Of a DNA stretch of 64,000 bases, positions 45,118 through 53,985 are shown in pieces. The stretch comes from Aequorivita vladivostokensis (lineage in GTDB: Bacteria > Bacteroidota > Bacteroidia > Flavobacteriales > Flavobacteriaceae). The notes below the pieces were generated by a model, which did not search any database, had not been told where the DNA came from, and saw nothing but the letters and a program-made list of their open reading frames with translations. The stretch is from NCBI RefSeq assembly GCF_000952855.1, contig NZ_JSVU01000001.1, forward strand, positions 124,001-188,000, given 5' to 3'. Each line of letters starts with the position of its first letter. Positions within the stretch are counted from its first letter, which is position 1. Both the position numbers and the translations under genes were made by a program.

Positions 45118-45535
45118 CAATAAAAAGGAAATAAGTTTTACATCAGAAATTCGGGTGCGTTTCACCGAAACAGACCCTTTGGGAATTGTTTGGCACGGCA
45201 ATTATATCCAGTATTTTGAGGATGGCCGCGAGGCTTTTGGGCGCGAACACGGCATTTCGTATTTGGAACAAAAGGCGAACGGCTATACTTCCCCAATCGT
45301 GAAGTCTTCCTGTGAACACAAGCTGCCGTTGCGCTACGGCGATGTGGCAACCATAAAGACCACTTTTATCGACTCGCCGGCGGCAAAAATGATTTTTCAA
45401 TACCGCATTTTCGACCCCAAGGGAAGATTGGTCTGTCTTGGTGAAACCATTCAGGTTTTTTTAAATGAACAGGGCGAACTTTCGTTGACGAAACCTGAGT
45501 TTTTTGCAAATTGGAAAAAGAAAATGGGATTGTAA
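45107..45535 (+). CDS. Acyl-CoA/ACP thioesterase (4-hydroxybenzoyl-CoA thioesterase type)
   Basis: 142 aa hot-dog protein. The motif RFTETDPLGIVWHGNYIQYFEDGREAF contains the D-x-x-G-hydrophobic-V-x(H)xN/H-Y active site of the YbgC/4HBT family (here Asp in TETDPLG). It hydrolyses a thioester, probably to release or proof-read an intermediate of the pigment chain. It overlaps the permease gene and ends 2 nt before the next ketosynthase ATG. Confidence 0.9.
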   Translation: MPSDNKKEISFTSEIRVRFTETDPLGIVWHGNYIQYFEDGREAFGREHGISYLEQKANGYTSPIVKSSCEHKLPLRYGDVATIKTTFIDSPAAKMIFQYRIFDPKGRLVCLGETIQVFLNEQGELSLTKPEFFANWKKKMGL

Positions 45536-45537
45536 TA

Positions 45538-46686
45538 ATGGCCAAAACCTTCGTTTCACATAACAATATTTTAAGCAATCTCGGTTTTGACAGCGAAACC
45601 GTAGTTGAAAATATTTCCAAAGGAAAATCGGGCCTTGAAAAATTTGATGATGCTTCCCTTTTGCCCGAACCGTTTTGCGCCTCGATGATTTCTTCGGAAG
45701 TGATAAAAAGTGAATTCAATAAAATTGGCGATACTTCAAAATATACGAAACTGGAGCAAATGCTGATTCTTTCCTTAAAAAAAGTCGTCGATGCAACTGA
45801 TATTCAGTTAAATGAAAAAGTTGGATTAATCATTTCGACAACAAAAGGAAATATTGACGTACTTGAAAAGCAAAGCAATTTTCCCGAAAGTCGCGCCTAT
45901 TTAAGTGAATTGGGAAAAACAATCCAAAACTTTTTCGGTTTTAAAAATGAGGCAATTGTACTTTCAAACGCTTGTGTTTCGGGCGTTTTGGCTATTTCGG
46001 TTGCAAAAAGTTTTATTTCCGAAGGAAAATATGACCACGTTTTTATAACCAGTGGCGATTTGGTGACGAAGTTTATTCTTTCGGGCTTTAATTCGTTTCA
46101 GGCTTTATCGGCAGAACCTTGTAAACCTTATGATAAAAATCGTGTTGGAATTAATTTAGGCGAAGTCGCCGCAAGTGCCTTGGTTACTTCTTCCGAAAAG
46201 AACCTATCGCAGGAAGCCGTTGCAATTTTGGGTGATGCAACCTGCAACGACGCAAACCATATTTCGGGTCCGTCGCGAACGGGCGAAGGGCTTTTCAGAA
46301 GTGTAAAGTCTGCGCTGAAAGAAGCAAACTTGGGCGCTTCACAAATAGATTATATTTCCGCACACGGCACCGCCACGCCTTTTAACGATGAAATGGAGGC
46401 CATCGCCTTCAACCGATTGGGAATGGAAAATGTGCCGCTCAATAGTTTAAAGGGCTATTTTGGTCACACTTTGGGAGCTTCGGGGCTGTTGGAAACTATT
46501 GTGGGAATGCACTTTATGAAGAAAAATATTCTTTTTTCTTCCAAAGGATTTTCCGACCTTGGGGTCTCAAAAATAATAACGATTATTAAAAATAATACTC
46601 CCAAAAACCTGCAGATTTTTTTGAAAACTGCTTCAGGTTTTGGAGGCTGCAACACAGCGGTAATTTTTGGAAAAATAAACAACTAA
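45538..46686 (+). CDS. Beta-ketoacyl-[ACP] synthase family protein
   Basis: 382 aa from ATG 45538 (MAKTFVSHNNILSNLGF). Active-site residues are present: C146 in LSNACVSGVLAIS, His in SAHGTATPFNDEM and His in GYFGHTLGASG. The N-terminus lacks the usual VVITGMG strand, so it is a divergent member. Clusters of this type carry several ketosynthases; this one may start or extend the polyene from 4-coumaroyl-ACP. Confidence 0.85.
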   Translation: MAKTFVSHNNILSNLGFDSETVVENISKGKSGLEKFDDASLLPEPFCASMISSEVIKSEFNKIGDTSKYTKLEQMLILSLKKVVDATDIQLNEKVGLIISTTKGNIDVLEKQSNFPESRAYLSELGKTIQNFFGFKNEAIVLSNACVSGVLAISVAKSFISEGKYDHVFITSGDLVTKFILSGFNSFQALSAEPCKPYDKNRVGINLGEVAASALVTSSEKNLSQEAVAILGDATCNDANHISGPSRTGEGLFRSVKSALKEANLGASQIDYISAHGTATPFNDEMEAIAFNRLGMENVPLNSLKGYFGHTLGASGLLETIVGMHFMKKNILFSSKGFSDLGVSKIITIIKNNTPKNLQIFLKTASGFGGCNTAVIFGKINN

Positions 46687-46697
46687 CCAACCATAAA

Positions 46698-47765
46698 ATG
46701 TCAAGTCCAATTAAAAAAATGAATGCCGTTGAAGCTTTGGAAGAAGCGCACCGCATTGCCTTTGCGCCCTTTGTTTTCCAAGCTTCTGTTTCCCTTCGGA
46801 AACTTGGGATCTTAGATTATATTTTTGACCAGCGAGAAAAAGGAGGCCCAACTGTTGATGAAATTTCCAAAAACCTTTCCATAACTCCCTATGGCGTAGG
46901 GGTACTGCTCGAAATTGCGGAAACTTCAAACATTGTAAGCAAAAATGGGGAAAATCAATACGAGCTTACAAAAGTAGGTTACTTTTTAAATTACAACACC
47001 ACGGCTGGGGTGAACCTAAATTTTGCAAACGACGTTTGTTATAAAGGGCTGTTTCATTTAAACGATTCCATAAAAAACGGAAAACCCGAGGGGCTGAAAG
47101 AACTGGGCCAATGGAAAACAATTTACGAGGGTCTTTCGCAGCTAAACCCCGTGGAACAGCAATCTTGGTTTGATTTTGATCATCATTATTCTGACGATAT
47201 TTTCGGGGAAGCTTTGGAAAAAATATTTGAAAGAAAACCGAAAACTCTCTTCGACATTGGTGGAAATACGGGCAAATTTTCTATTAAATGCTGTAATTTC
47301 AATGAAGAGGTACATGTGAAAATAGTCGATTTACCGGGCCAATTGAACATGGCTTTGGCCAATGCCGAAAGCAATGGTTTTAAAGATAGAATTTCTGGCC
47401 ATCCCATTGATTGGCTTTCGGAAAACCCACAAATTCCAAGCGGGGCAGACTTAATTTGGATGTGCCAGTTCTTGGATTGTTTTTCTGAAGAAGAAATTGT
47501 AAAAGTGTTGAGCATTTGTGCAAACTCCATGGACGATGATGCCGAATTGGTGATTGTTGAAACCTTTACGGATAGACAGGCCTTTCGCGCTTCACAATTT
47601 ATATTGGAGGCCACTTCGCTATATTTTACAGTACTTGCAAACGGAAACAGCAAAATGTATCCGGCCAGTGTTTTTATGAAATTGATTGACAAGGCTGGTT
47701 TAAAACTCAAAGAAGACATCCAATTGGGTGAATATCACACCATGTTGATTTGCGAAAAGAAATAG
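46698..47765 (+). CDS. SAM-dependent methyltransferase
   Basis: 355 aa. The N-terminal helical dimerisation domain (VFQASVSLRKLGILDYIFD, then LSITPYGVGVLLEIAE) and the Rossmann motif I (TLFDIGGNTGKFSIKC) with motif LPGQLNMA match the plant/bacterial small-molecule O-methyltransferase type, but C-methyltransferases share the fold. Flexirubins are often methylated on the aryl ring or its hydroxyl, so tailoring of the aromatic head is the likely task. Confidence 0.85.
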   Translation: MSSPIKKMNAVEALEEAHRIAFAPFVFQASVSLRKLGILDYIFDQREKGGPTVDEISKNLSITPYGVGVLLEIAETSNIVSKNGENQYELTKVGYFLNYNTTAGVNLNFANDVCYKGLFHLNDSIKNGKPEGLKELGQWKTIYEGLSQLNPVEQQSWFDFDHHYSDDIFGEALEKIFERKPKTLFDIGGNTGKFSIKCCNFNEEVHVKIVDLPGQLNMALANAESNGFKDRISGHPIDWLSENPQIPSGADLIWMCQFLDCFSEEEIVKVLSICANSMDDDAELVIVETFTDRQAFRASQFILEATSLYFTVLANGNSKMYPASVFMKLIDKAGLKLKEDIQLGEYHTMLICEKK

Positions 47766-47769
47766 AATT

Positions 47770-48402
47770 TTGACTAAAACTTTTCACATAAAAAGCTATT
47801 GCCATATTAAGAACCAAATGGTTTCATTGAATGGAAATGTACTTTTTAGTGAGGTCCCGATAACTATCGGGGCAGAAGATTTTTCAACTTTTATAAAAAA
47901 CGCATACAAGTTTTTGAAAACAGATTATTCCAAGTTTTTCAAAATGGACAATCTCAGCAAGCTCGCATTTTTGGCGGCAGATGTTTTGTTGAAAAAGGAA
48001 AATTTAAACGAAGAAGAAAATAATATTGCCTTAATTTTTTCAAACAAAGCATCCAGTTTAGACACCGATAGAAAACACCAAGCTGCAATAGAAAACGATG
48101 CTGAATATTTTCCCAGTCCGGCGGTTTTTGTTTACACCTTGCCAAATATTTGTTTGGGCGAGATAAGTATCAAGCACAGGCTGTATTCTGAAAATAGTTT
48201 TTTTATCTTTGACCGCTTTAATGCGGAACACTTGCAACTGTACGCCAACAGTTTATTGCGAAGCGGAAAAGCAGAAAAAGTACTTTGTGGTTGGGTAGAT
48301 TTAGACGAAAATAGCTACGATGCTTTTTTATATTTAGTTGAAAAAGAAGGCGAAATTGAACATAAAACTGAAGAAATAACCAGATTATACAACATATTAT
48401 GA
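47770..48402 (+). CDS. Ketosynthase-like protein lacking the active-site domain
   Basis: 210 aa, started at TTG 47770, four bases after the methyltransferase stop. The opening IKSYCHIKNQMVSLNG and the segments LAFLAADVLLKKE, NNIALIFSNKASSLDTD and YFPSPAVFVYTLPNICLGEI resemble the N-terminal half of ketosynthases, but there is no catalytic Cys or HGT motif and the protein is half-size. It may be an accessory subunit of a ketosynthase. Its stop overlaps the next ACP by 4 nt. Confidence 0.65.
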   Translation: MTKTFHIKSYCHIKNQMVSLNGNVLFSEVPITIGAEDFSTFIKNAYKFLKTDYSKFFKMDNLSKLAFLAADVLLKKENLNEEENNIALIFSNKASSLDTDRKHQAAIENDAEYFPSPAVFVYTLPNICLGEISIKHRLYSENSFFIFDRFNAEHLQLYANSLLRSGKAEKVLCGWVDLDENSYDAFLYLVEKEGEIEHKTEEITRLYNIL

Positions 48403-48656
48403 GTGAATTAAAAGAAGAATTGAAAGGAAAAATCATAGAACAATTAAATCTTGAAGATGTTTCAGTGGCAGACATAACAGACGATGACGCACTTTTTGGC
48501 GACGGACTTGGATTGGATTCCATTGATGCTTTGGAACTTATCGTTATGCTGGACAAAGATTACGGCATCCGTTTGAGCGACCCCAAAGAAGGAAAGAAGA
48601 TTTTTGAATCTGTGCAGGTAATGGCAGATTATATTCAGGAGCACCGCACGAAATAA
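48399..48656 (+). CDS. Acyl carrier protein
   Basis: 85 aa with the phosphopantetheine serine S41 in LGLDSIDALEL. It is acidic and helical, with IVMLDKDYGIRL and the final helix of an ACP. It is coupled to the preceding gene by an ATGA overlap and followed by a ketosynthase 10 bp later, suggesting the polyene ACP. Confidence 0.93.
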   Translation: MSELKEELKGKIIEQLNLEDVSVADITDDDALFGDGLGLDSIDALELIVMLDKDYGIRLSDPKEGKKIFESVQVMADYIQEHRTK

Positions 48657-48666
48657 TTCCGTATAA

Positions 48667-49869
48667 ATGGGTAAAGGCGTAGCCATAACCGGAATGGGTA
48701 TTATTTCTGCAATTGGCAACAATGTGGCGGAAAATTACGATGCGCTCATAAACGAAAGAAAGGGCATCACCCGCGTTGATAATATTGAAACCATCCAGCG
48801 CAGTGAAATTATGGTTGGCGAAGTGAAATTCACCAACGATGAATTGATTGCCCAATTAAACCTTCCGCCGGAAAATAATTATTCCCGTACCGCAATGCTT
48901 GGTGTAATTGCCGCGAAAGAAGCGATTGCCAGCGCAGGAATCACCGATATCAAAAAATACAAAACGGGCATCGTCTCGGGAACCAGCGTGGGCGGCATGG
49001 ATATGACCGAAAAATATTATTACGAATACCTTACCGAAAAGGAACCGCAAAAATACATTGAAAGCCACCACGCAGGCGATTCCACGCAAAAAATTGCAGA
49101 GCAATTGGGGATTGAAGAAAGTTTGGTGACAACAATCAGCACCGCTTGTTCTTCAGCAGCCAATGCTATTATGCTGGGCGCGCGCTTGATAAAATCCAGA
49201 AAATTGGATCGCGTTGTGGTCGGCGGCGCAGATTGTCTTTCAAAATTTACCATCAACGGTTTTAAGACCTTGATGATTTTAAGCGATACTTTTAATACGC
49301 CTTTCGATGAAAATCGAAAAGGTTTGAACTTGGGTGAAGCCGCTGCTTTTTTGGTTTTGGAAAGTGATGCAGTAGTAAAAGCCGAAAACAAAAAAGTGTT
49401 AGCCTACGTAAAAGGTTACGGCAATGCTAACGATGCCTTTCACCAAACAGCTTCTTCAGATAATGGCGACGGTGCAACTTTGGCGATGGAAAAAGCTTTG
49501 AGAGTTGCCGATTTAAAAGCTTCGGAAATAGATTACATCAACGCCCACGGAACAGCCACGGGAAATAACGACCTTTCGGAAGGACGGGCCATTCTTAGAA
49601 TTTTTGGCGAAGAAATGCCGGAATTCAGTTCCACCAAAGCATATACGGGCCATACCTTGGCGGCAGCAGGAGCGATTGAGGCGGTTTATTCTGTTTTGGC
49701 ACTTCAAAATAATATCATCTTTCCAAACCTGAATTTTAAAACCCCGATGAAGGAATTTTCAATGATTCCACAAACGGAATTAAAGAAAAAGGAATTGAAC
49801 ACGGTACTTTCAAATTCGCTTGGTTTTGGAGGGAATTGTTCCACAGTTATATTTTCAAAAGAAGCGTAA
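48667..49869 (+). CDS. Beta-ketoacyl-[ACP] synthase (polyene KS)
   Basis: 400 aa. FabF-type start MGKGVAITGMGIISAIGNN; active-site C161 in ISTACSSAANAIML; histidines in NAHGTATGNNDLSEG and TGHTLAAAGAIEAVY; C-terminal NSLGFGGNCSTVIF. It is a complete ketosynthase. It overlaps by one base the following KS-like gene that lacks these residues, as in the KS/chain-length-factor pairs of aryl-polyene and type II polyketide systems. Confidence 0.92.
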   Translation: MGKGVAITGMGIISAIGNNVAENYDALINERKGITRVDNIETIQRSEIMVGEVKFTNDELIAQLNLPPENNYSRTAMLGVIAAKEAIASAGITDIKKYKTGIVSGTSVGGMDMTEKYYYEYLTEKEPQKYIESHHAGDSTQKIAEQLGIEESLVTTISTACSSAANAIMLGARLIKSRKLDRVVVGGADCLSKFTINGFKTLMILSDTFNTPFDENRKGLNLGEAAAFLVLESDAVVKAENKKVLAYVKGYGNANDAFHQTASSDNGDGATLAMEKALRVADLKASEIDYINAHGTATGNNDLSEGRAILRIFGEEMPEFSSTKAYTGHTLAAAGAIEAVYSVLALQNNIIFPNLNFKTPMKEFSMIPQTELKKKELNTVLSNSLGFGGNCSTVIFSKEA

Positions 49870-50933
49870 TGAAGAAGGTTTACATAAATAGCATCGCTTC
49901 CATTTCACCCCAAAAGACCTATGATAATAGTAGGTTTTTAGATGAAATTATCAATTACAACGATACCGTAATTTTTGCCCAAGACCCAGATTACAAACAA
50001 TACATTCCGCCAGCTGCCGCCCGACGAATGGCGAAAGGCATAAAAATGGGTGTCGTTGCTTCAAAAATCGCGATGGATGAAGCGGGAATTGAAACTGTGG
50101 ACGCCATCATCACGGGCACGGGAATGGGCTGTATGATTGATTCCGAAAAATTTGTGAGCGCCATAATTGACAACAATGAGCAGTATTTAACGCCAACCTC
50201 TTTCATTCAAAGCACCCATAACACCGTTGCAGGGCAGATTGCACTAGGGATGGAATGCAAAGCTTATAATTTCACTTATGTGCATTCCTCAATTTCGTTT
50301 GAATCTGCGCTGCTGGACGCGAAAATGCAGCTCGAAAATAACGAAGCCGAACATATTTTAGTCGGCGGCGTGGAGGAACTTGGCGCGCATACCACAAAAG
50401 TGCATCGATTGATAAATCACATAAAACCCGAACCGGTTTCAATTTCGGAGGTTTTGCACTCGAAAACCGAGGGCGCCGTTTTCAGTGAAGGCGCCAATTT
50501 CGTTGTGGTTTCAAATGAAAAAAGAGAAAGCTGTTACGCCGAGTTGGTTGCCGTAGAAACCTTTAATACGCTTCAAAAGGAGAAGGTTTCAGAAGCAATT
50601 GAAATTTTTTTAAAAGAAAATAATTTGAAGATCGACGACATTGATTTGGTTGTTTTTGGGAACAACGGCGATGTAGATTTTGACGGTTTTTACGACCAAC
50701 TTTCCGAGGGAATTTTCAGAAAAACACAACAGGTTTTTTACAAACATTTGGTTGGAGAGAATAATACAGTTTCTGCGTTTGGGGTTTGGTTGGCTTCAAA
50801 AATGTTGAAAACCCAGGCTGTTCCCGAAATCGTAAAAATCAACGAAATCAATTCTCCCGAAATTAAAACGGTTTTGTGCTACAACCAATACCGCGGCCAA
50901 AACCACAGTTTGGTTCTGCTAAAAAAATGCTGA
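49869..50933 (+). CDS. Ketosynthase-like chain-length factor
   Basis: 354 aa from ATG 49869 (MKKVYINSIASISPQKT). The thiolase fold is recognisable, but where active ketosynthases have a cysteine it reads TYVHSSISFESALLDA, and the first active-site His motif is replaced by VVFGNNGDVDFDG. It therefore cannot condense alone and is expected to pair with the KS encoded just upstream. This matches chain-length factors. Its stop overlaps the next gene (ATGCTGA). Confidence 0.83.
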   Translation: MKKVYINSIASISPQKTYDNSRFLDEIINYNDTVIFAQDPDYKQYIPPAAARRMAKGIKMGVVASKIAMDEAGIETVDAIITGTGMGCMIDSEKFVSAIIDNNEQYLTPTSFIQSTHNTVAGQIALGMECKAYNFTYVHSSISFESALLDAKMQLENNEAEHILVGGVEELGAHTTKVHRLINHIKPEPVSISEVLHSKTEGAVFSEGANFVVVSNEKRESCYAELVAVETFNTLQKEKVSEAIEIFLKENNLKIDDIDLVVFGNNGDVDFDGFYDQLSEGIFRKTQQVFYKHLVGENNTVSAFGVWLASKMLKTQAVPEIVKINEINSPEIKTVLCYNQYRGQNHSLVLLKKC

Positions 50934-51703
50934 GGTTCTATACTATAAACGCCCTTTTCTTGGTGATTTTTTCGCTGCTGGTGCTGTTTGAATTTTTTGG
51001 GGAGGTGCCGGTTTGGCTCTATCTTTTGTTCGTTTTTATTTGGATTTTGATTACCGCAATCGGTTCATTCCAGATTCAATGGAACTATCATTTGCAATCC
51101 CTAAACCACAATTACCAAACTTCGGAAAATCATATTTCCATCACTTTTGACGATGGGCCAAATGCAGAATTCACGCCAAAAGTTTTAGCACTTCTGAAAA
51201 AATACAACGCAAAAGCCACCTTTTTTTTAATAGGAAAAAACGCCGAAAAGCATCCGGAAATAGTCCGTCAAATTATTGCCGAGGGCCATACCATCGGCAA
51301 TCATTCGTATTCGCATTCTAAAAATTTTGGATTTTTCTCTTCGGAAAAAGTTGCTGCTGAATTAAGACAAACAAATTCAATTTTAAAAAAAATAACCGGA
51401 AAGGATCTGAAACTGTTTCGCCCCCCTTTCGGCGTAACCAATCCGAACATTAAAAAAGGGTTGAAAAATACGGGACATTATTCAATCGGCTGGAGCAAAC
51501 GCAGCTTTGATACCACAAATATTTCCGAAGAAAAAATTTTAAAACGCATCACTTCCAACTTAAAAAAGGGCGATATCATTCTACTGCACGACAGCAGCGC
51601 AAAAACCGTTGCCGTATTGGAACAGTTATTGTTAACTTTGCCACCGCACAATCTAAAGTCGGTTCCGGTGGATCGACTGCTTGAAATTGAAGCTTATGCG
51701 TAA
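50927..51703 (+). CDS. Membrane-anchored polysaccharide deacetylase family protein
   Basis: 258 aa from ATG 50927. Two hydrophobic helices (INALFLVIFSLLVLFEFF and WLYLLFVFIWILITAIG) anchor a NodB domain with TFDDGP (73-78), NAKATFFLIGKN, the GNHSYSH metal motif, FRPPFG and ILLHDSS. It resembles the cytosolic-type protein at 26057 but with a membrane anchor. Similar deacetylases occur in other flexirubin clusters; the role, perhaps removing an acetyl group from a sugar or from the pigment, is not known. Confidence 0.85.
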   Translation: MLRFYTINALFLVIFSLLVLFEFFGEVPVWLYLLFVFIWILITAIGSFQIQWNYHLQSLNHNYQTSENHISITFDDGPNAEFTPKVLALLKKYNAKATFFLIGKNAEKHPEIVRQIIAEGHTIGNHSYSHSKNFGFFSSEKVAAELRQTNSILKKITGKDLKLFRPPFGVTNPNIKKGLKNTGHYSIGWSKRSFDTTNISEEKILKRITSNLKKGDIILLHDSSAKTVAVLEQLLLTLPPHNLKSVPVDRLLEIEAYA

Positions 51704-52325
51704 TTATTTTCTATTGTTATTTTTTATTGGTATTGGCAGTTCGATCCAGGCGCAGGAAACTGCGATGAATGCTTCGGAAATTGCGGCTTTTAAGGAGAAA
51801 GTGATCGCTTCAGCAAAAACCACCAAAACCATCAAAACCGATTTTGTGCAATATAAGCACCTCGATTTTTTAGCCGATGACGTAAAAACTTCGGGAAAAA
51901 TGGTTTTTAAGGCGCCCAATCTGGTAAAATGGGAATACACCAATCCGTACCAATACAGCGTGATTTTTAAGGAAGACCAACTGCTCATCAACGACGGCGG
52001 CACCAAAAGCAAGGTGGATATTGGCAACAGCAAACTTTTTAAAAAACTCAATCAGCTTATCGTAAATAGCGTTAAAGGAAATATGTTCAACGATGCCGAT
52101 TTTACGGTCTCGTTCTTTAAATCTCCAAAATATAACAAAGCCGTTTTTATTCCCAAGGACAAAAAAATTGCGGGTTACATAGCTTCTTTCGAACTGCTTT
52201 TCAATAAAGATGACGCCCAGGTTTACGAAGTGAAAATGGTGGAGCCTTCGCAGGATTTTACCCGAATTGTTTTTAGCAATCGCACGTTAAACAGTACTAT
52301 TAATGATTCGGTTTTTAGCAATTAG
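51696..52325 (+). CDS. LolA-like outer-membrane lipoprotein carrier protein
   Basis: 209 aa from ATG 51696 (MRNYFLLLFFIGIGSSIQAQ, a signal peptide), overlapping the deacetylase stop by 8 nt. The LolA fold is shown by KTDFVQYKHLDFLADDVKTSGKMVFKAPNLVKWEYTNPYQY (first part FVQYKHL) and the regular antiparallel strands that follow. Aryl-polyene clusters carry a LolA-like protein thought to ferry the pigment lipid through the periplasm. It overlaps the lipoprotein gene by 23 nt. Confidence 0.87.
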   Translation: MRNYFLLLFFIGIGSSIQAQETAMNASEIAAFKEKVIASAKTTKTIKTDFVQYKHLDFLADDVKTSGKMVFKAPNLVKWEYTNPYQYSVIFKEDQLLINDGGTKSKVDIGNSKLFKKLNQLIVNSVKGNMFNDADFTVSFFKSPKYNKAVFIPKDKKIAGYIASFELLFNKDDAQVYEVKMVEPSQDFTRIVFSNRTLNSTINDSVFSN

Positions 52326-52929
52326 TTTCTTGGCAATTGTCACTTTGGCATCGTGTTCGTTAAAGACTACGGAAGGCTTGCGACAAGTGCACTTCAATAA
52401 AGAAGCGGTTGGAAATCCTTATTTTTCAAACCCGGAAATTGATTATGTTTACAAGGCAAAGATTGAGATTTACAAAAAGAATTTCGGCGGGATTTTGATC
52501 ATAAAAAAGACCGGGCCCGAAAGTCACAGAGTGGTTTTTACGACCGAATTTGGCAGCAAACTATTTGATTTTCAATTTGAAGGCGATACTTTTACGAAGC
52601 ATTTTATAGTGGACGATTTGGATAAGAAATTTATCGTCAACATTTTAAAGGATGATTTTAGGTTGTTGGTAAATGAAAAAACTCAGGTTTTGGCGGTTTA
52701 TGAATCTGAAAATCATCGAATTTATAAAACCACAAGTGGCGACCGATTTAATTTTTATTTTTTGGAAGATGAAACGGAACAGCTTCAAAAAATCGTAAAC
52801 ACCACAAAAACAAAGGAGAAAGTGGAGATTGATTTTACTTCCCACGAAGGAAATATCGCAGATCTTATTTCCATAAAACACAAGAATATCAAGCTATCGA
52901 TAGACTTGGAAAAATTTAAAAATGAATAA
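52303..52929 (+). CDS. Outer-membrane lipoprotein of the pigment locus
   Basis: 208 aa. Signal peptide with a lipobox ending LASC (Cys18): MIRFLAISFLAIVTLASC. The rest is beta-rich (YKAKIEIYKKNFGGILIIKK, VVFTTEFGSKLFDFQFEG), similar in plan to the DUF3261-type lipoprotein found beside LolA and the MMPL exporter in aryl-polyene clusters, though I cannot assign the family by eye with certainty. It may accept the pigment at the outer membrane. The ATG overlaps the LolA-like gene, and its stop overlaps the next gene by 8 nt. Confidence 0.75.
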   Translation: MIRFLAISFLAIVTLASCSLKTTEGLRQVHFNKEAVGNPYFSNPEIDYVYKAKIEIYKKNFGGILIIKKTGPESHRVVFTTEFGSKLFDFQFEGDTFTKHFIVDDLDKKFIVNILKDDFRLLVNEKTQVLAVYESENHRIYKTTSGDRFNFYFLEDETEQLQKIVNTTKTKEKVEIDFTSHEGNIADLISIKHKNIKLSIDLEKFKNE

Positions 52930-53305
52930 TATGCTTATCGAAGAATTATATAAAGTTACCGCCACGGAAAACACTTCCGAAGGAATTTTGGCAAAAGTCC
53001 ATTTAAACAAGGATCACGCTATTTTTAAAGGCCATTTCCCCGGAAACCCAGTGATGCCGGGCGTTTGTATGATTCAGATTATAAAGGAATTGACGGAGGC
53101 AGCAACCGGGAAAAATTTGTTTTTGGCCGTTTCGTCAAACATAAAATTTATGGCGATTATCAATCCTGAGAAAAACCCCGATTTGCAGCTGTCCATTGAT
53201 ATTGCTCAGGAAAACGGCGAAGTGAAAGTGAAAAACACCACATCGTTTGAAGATACTGTGGCGTTGAAATTGAATGCGACCTTTAAAATTGTAGATAAAA
53301 CCTAA
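52922..53305 (+). CDS. FabZ-like 3-hydroxyacyl-[ACP] dehydratase
   Basis: 127 aa. The canonical hot-dog motif GHFPGNPVMPGV is present with the catalytic His (H38), followed by the helix MIQIIKELTEAA. This is the only one of the three hot-dog genes in the locus with the full dehydratase signature, so it is the likely double-bond former of the polyene. It is the last gene of the 36.2-53.3 kb operon; its stop codon lies inside the terminator stem. Confidence 0.87.
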   Translation: MNNMLIEELYKVTATENTSEGILAKVHLNKDHAIFKGHFPGNPVMPGVCMIQIIKELTEAATGKNLFLAVSSNIKFMAIINPEKNPDLQLSIDIAQENGEVKVKNTTSFEDTVALKLNATFKIVDKT

Positions 53306-53330
53306 CAGGTCTCAAAGACCTGTTAGGTTT
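53301..53330 (+). terminator. Strong terminator at the end of the first pigment operon
   Basis: A perfect 12-bp stem, CCTAACAGGTCT (53301-53312) with AGACCTGTTAGG (53316-53327), 3-nt loop and a TTT tail. The last codons of the dehydratase gene fall within the 5' arm. Confidence 0.75.
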
Positions 53331-53349
53331 GGACTAAGATTTAAAAATT

Positions 53350-53844
53350 ATGAATAAAACTATAATTCTATTGCTATTTTTTATATCCATCATAGGAAAC
53401 GCGCAGGATTTAAAAATTATTCGTGCCCAATATCCCGAAGCGGTAAAGAGTAGTGAAGCTGCTTCAAAACTTGAAGCGGAACTATCCAGAATTGATAATT
53501 CCAGCAAACCCGTTTTACTGGCTTACAAAGGCGCGGTTTTAACGCTGAAGGCGAAATTCGCAAAAAAGAAAGGCGATAAAAAAGAATTTTTCAAAGAAGG
53601 CGTGGCCTTAATTGAGAGCGCCGTAAGTGCTGATGCTTCAAATGTTGAAATTCGTTACATACGGCTGAGCGTGCAGGAAAACTCGCCGAAATTTCTTGGC
53701 TATCACAAGAATATTGAAGAAGATAAAGAGTTTATTTTGAAGAATTACGGCTCAATTTCTTCCGCAGAATTAAAGGAAACTATAAAGGATTTTGTGATGA
53801 AGTCGGAGAATTTTGAACAGAAGGAAAAAATTCAGTTTAATTAA
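53350..53844 (+). CDS. Exported protein of unknown function
   Basis: 164 aa. Signal peptide MNKTIILLLFFISIIGNAQ, then a helical, charged protein (YPEAVKSSEAASKLEAELSR; LLAYKGAVLTLKAKFAKKKG; LIESAVSADASNVEIRYIRL). I do not recognise the domain; the helix spacing would fit a small TPR-like fold. It stands alone between a terminator and a palindromic repeat, after the dehydratase gene. Confidence 0.75.
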   Translation: MNKTIILLLFFISIIGNAQDLKIIRAQYPEAVKSSEAASKLEAELSRIDNSSKPVLLAYKGAVLTLKAKFAKKKGDKKEFFKEGVALIESAVSADASNVEIRYIRLSVQENSPKFLGYHKNIEEDKEFILKNYGSISSAELKETIKDFVMKSENFEQKEKIQFN

Positions 53845-53911
53845 TTGATGTTTTGATTAAACAAAATGAGTTAACCTTTTCCTATTTTTAATTCCTAAAA
53901 CCTATATTTGC

Positions 53912-53973
53912 TTTGCGCCTTCTGTGTCTTTGCGGTGTAAAGTTAACCACAGAGACACAGAGTTCACAGAGAC
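53912..53973 (+). repeat. Palindromic intergenic element, copy 1
   Basis: CTGTGTCTTTGCGGT and ACCACAGAGACACAG form an imperfect stem around GTAAAGTTA. The same element occurs in the opposite orientation at 62967-63032. It is probably a dispersed repeat; it lies just upstream of the glycosyltransferase gene. Confidence 0.8.
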
Positions 53974-53985
53974 CAAAATTCCCAA

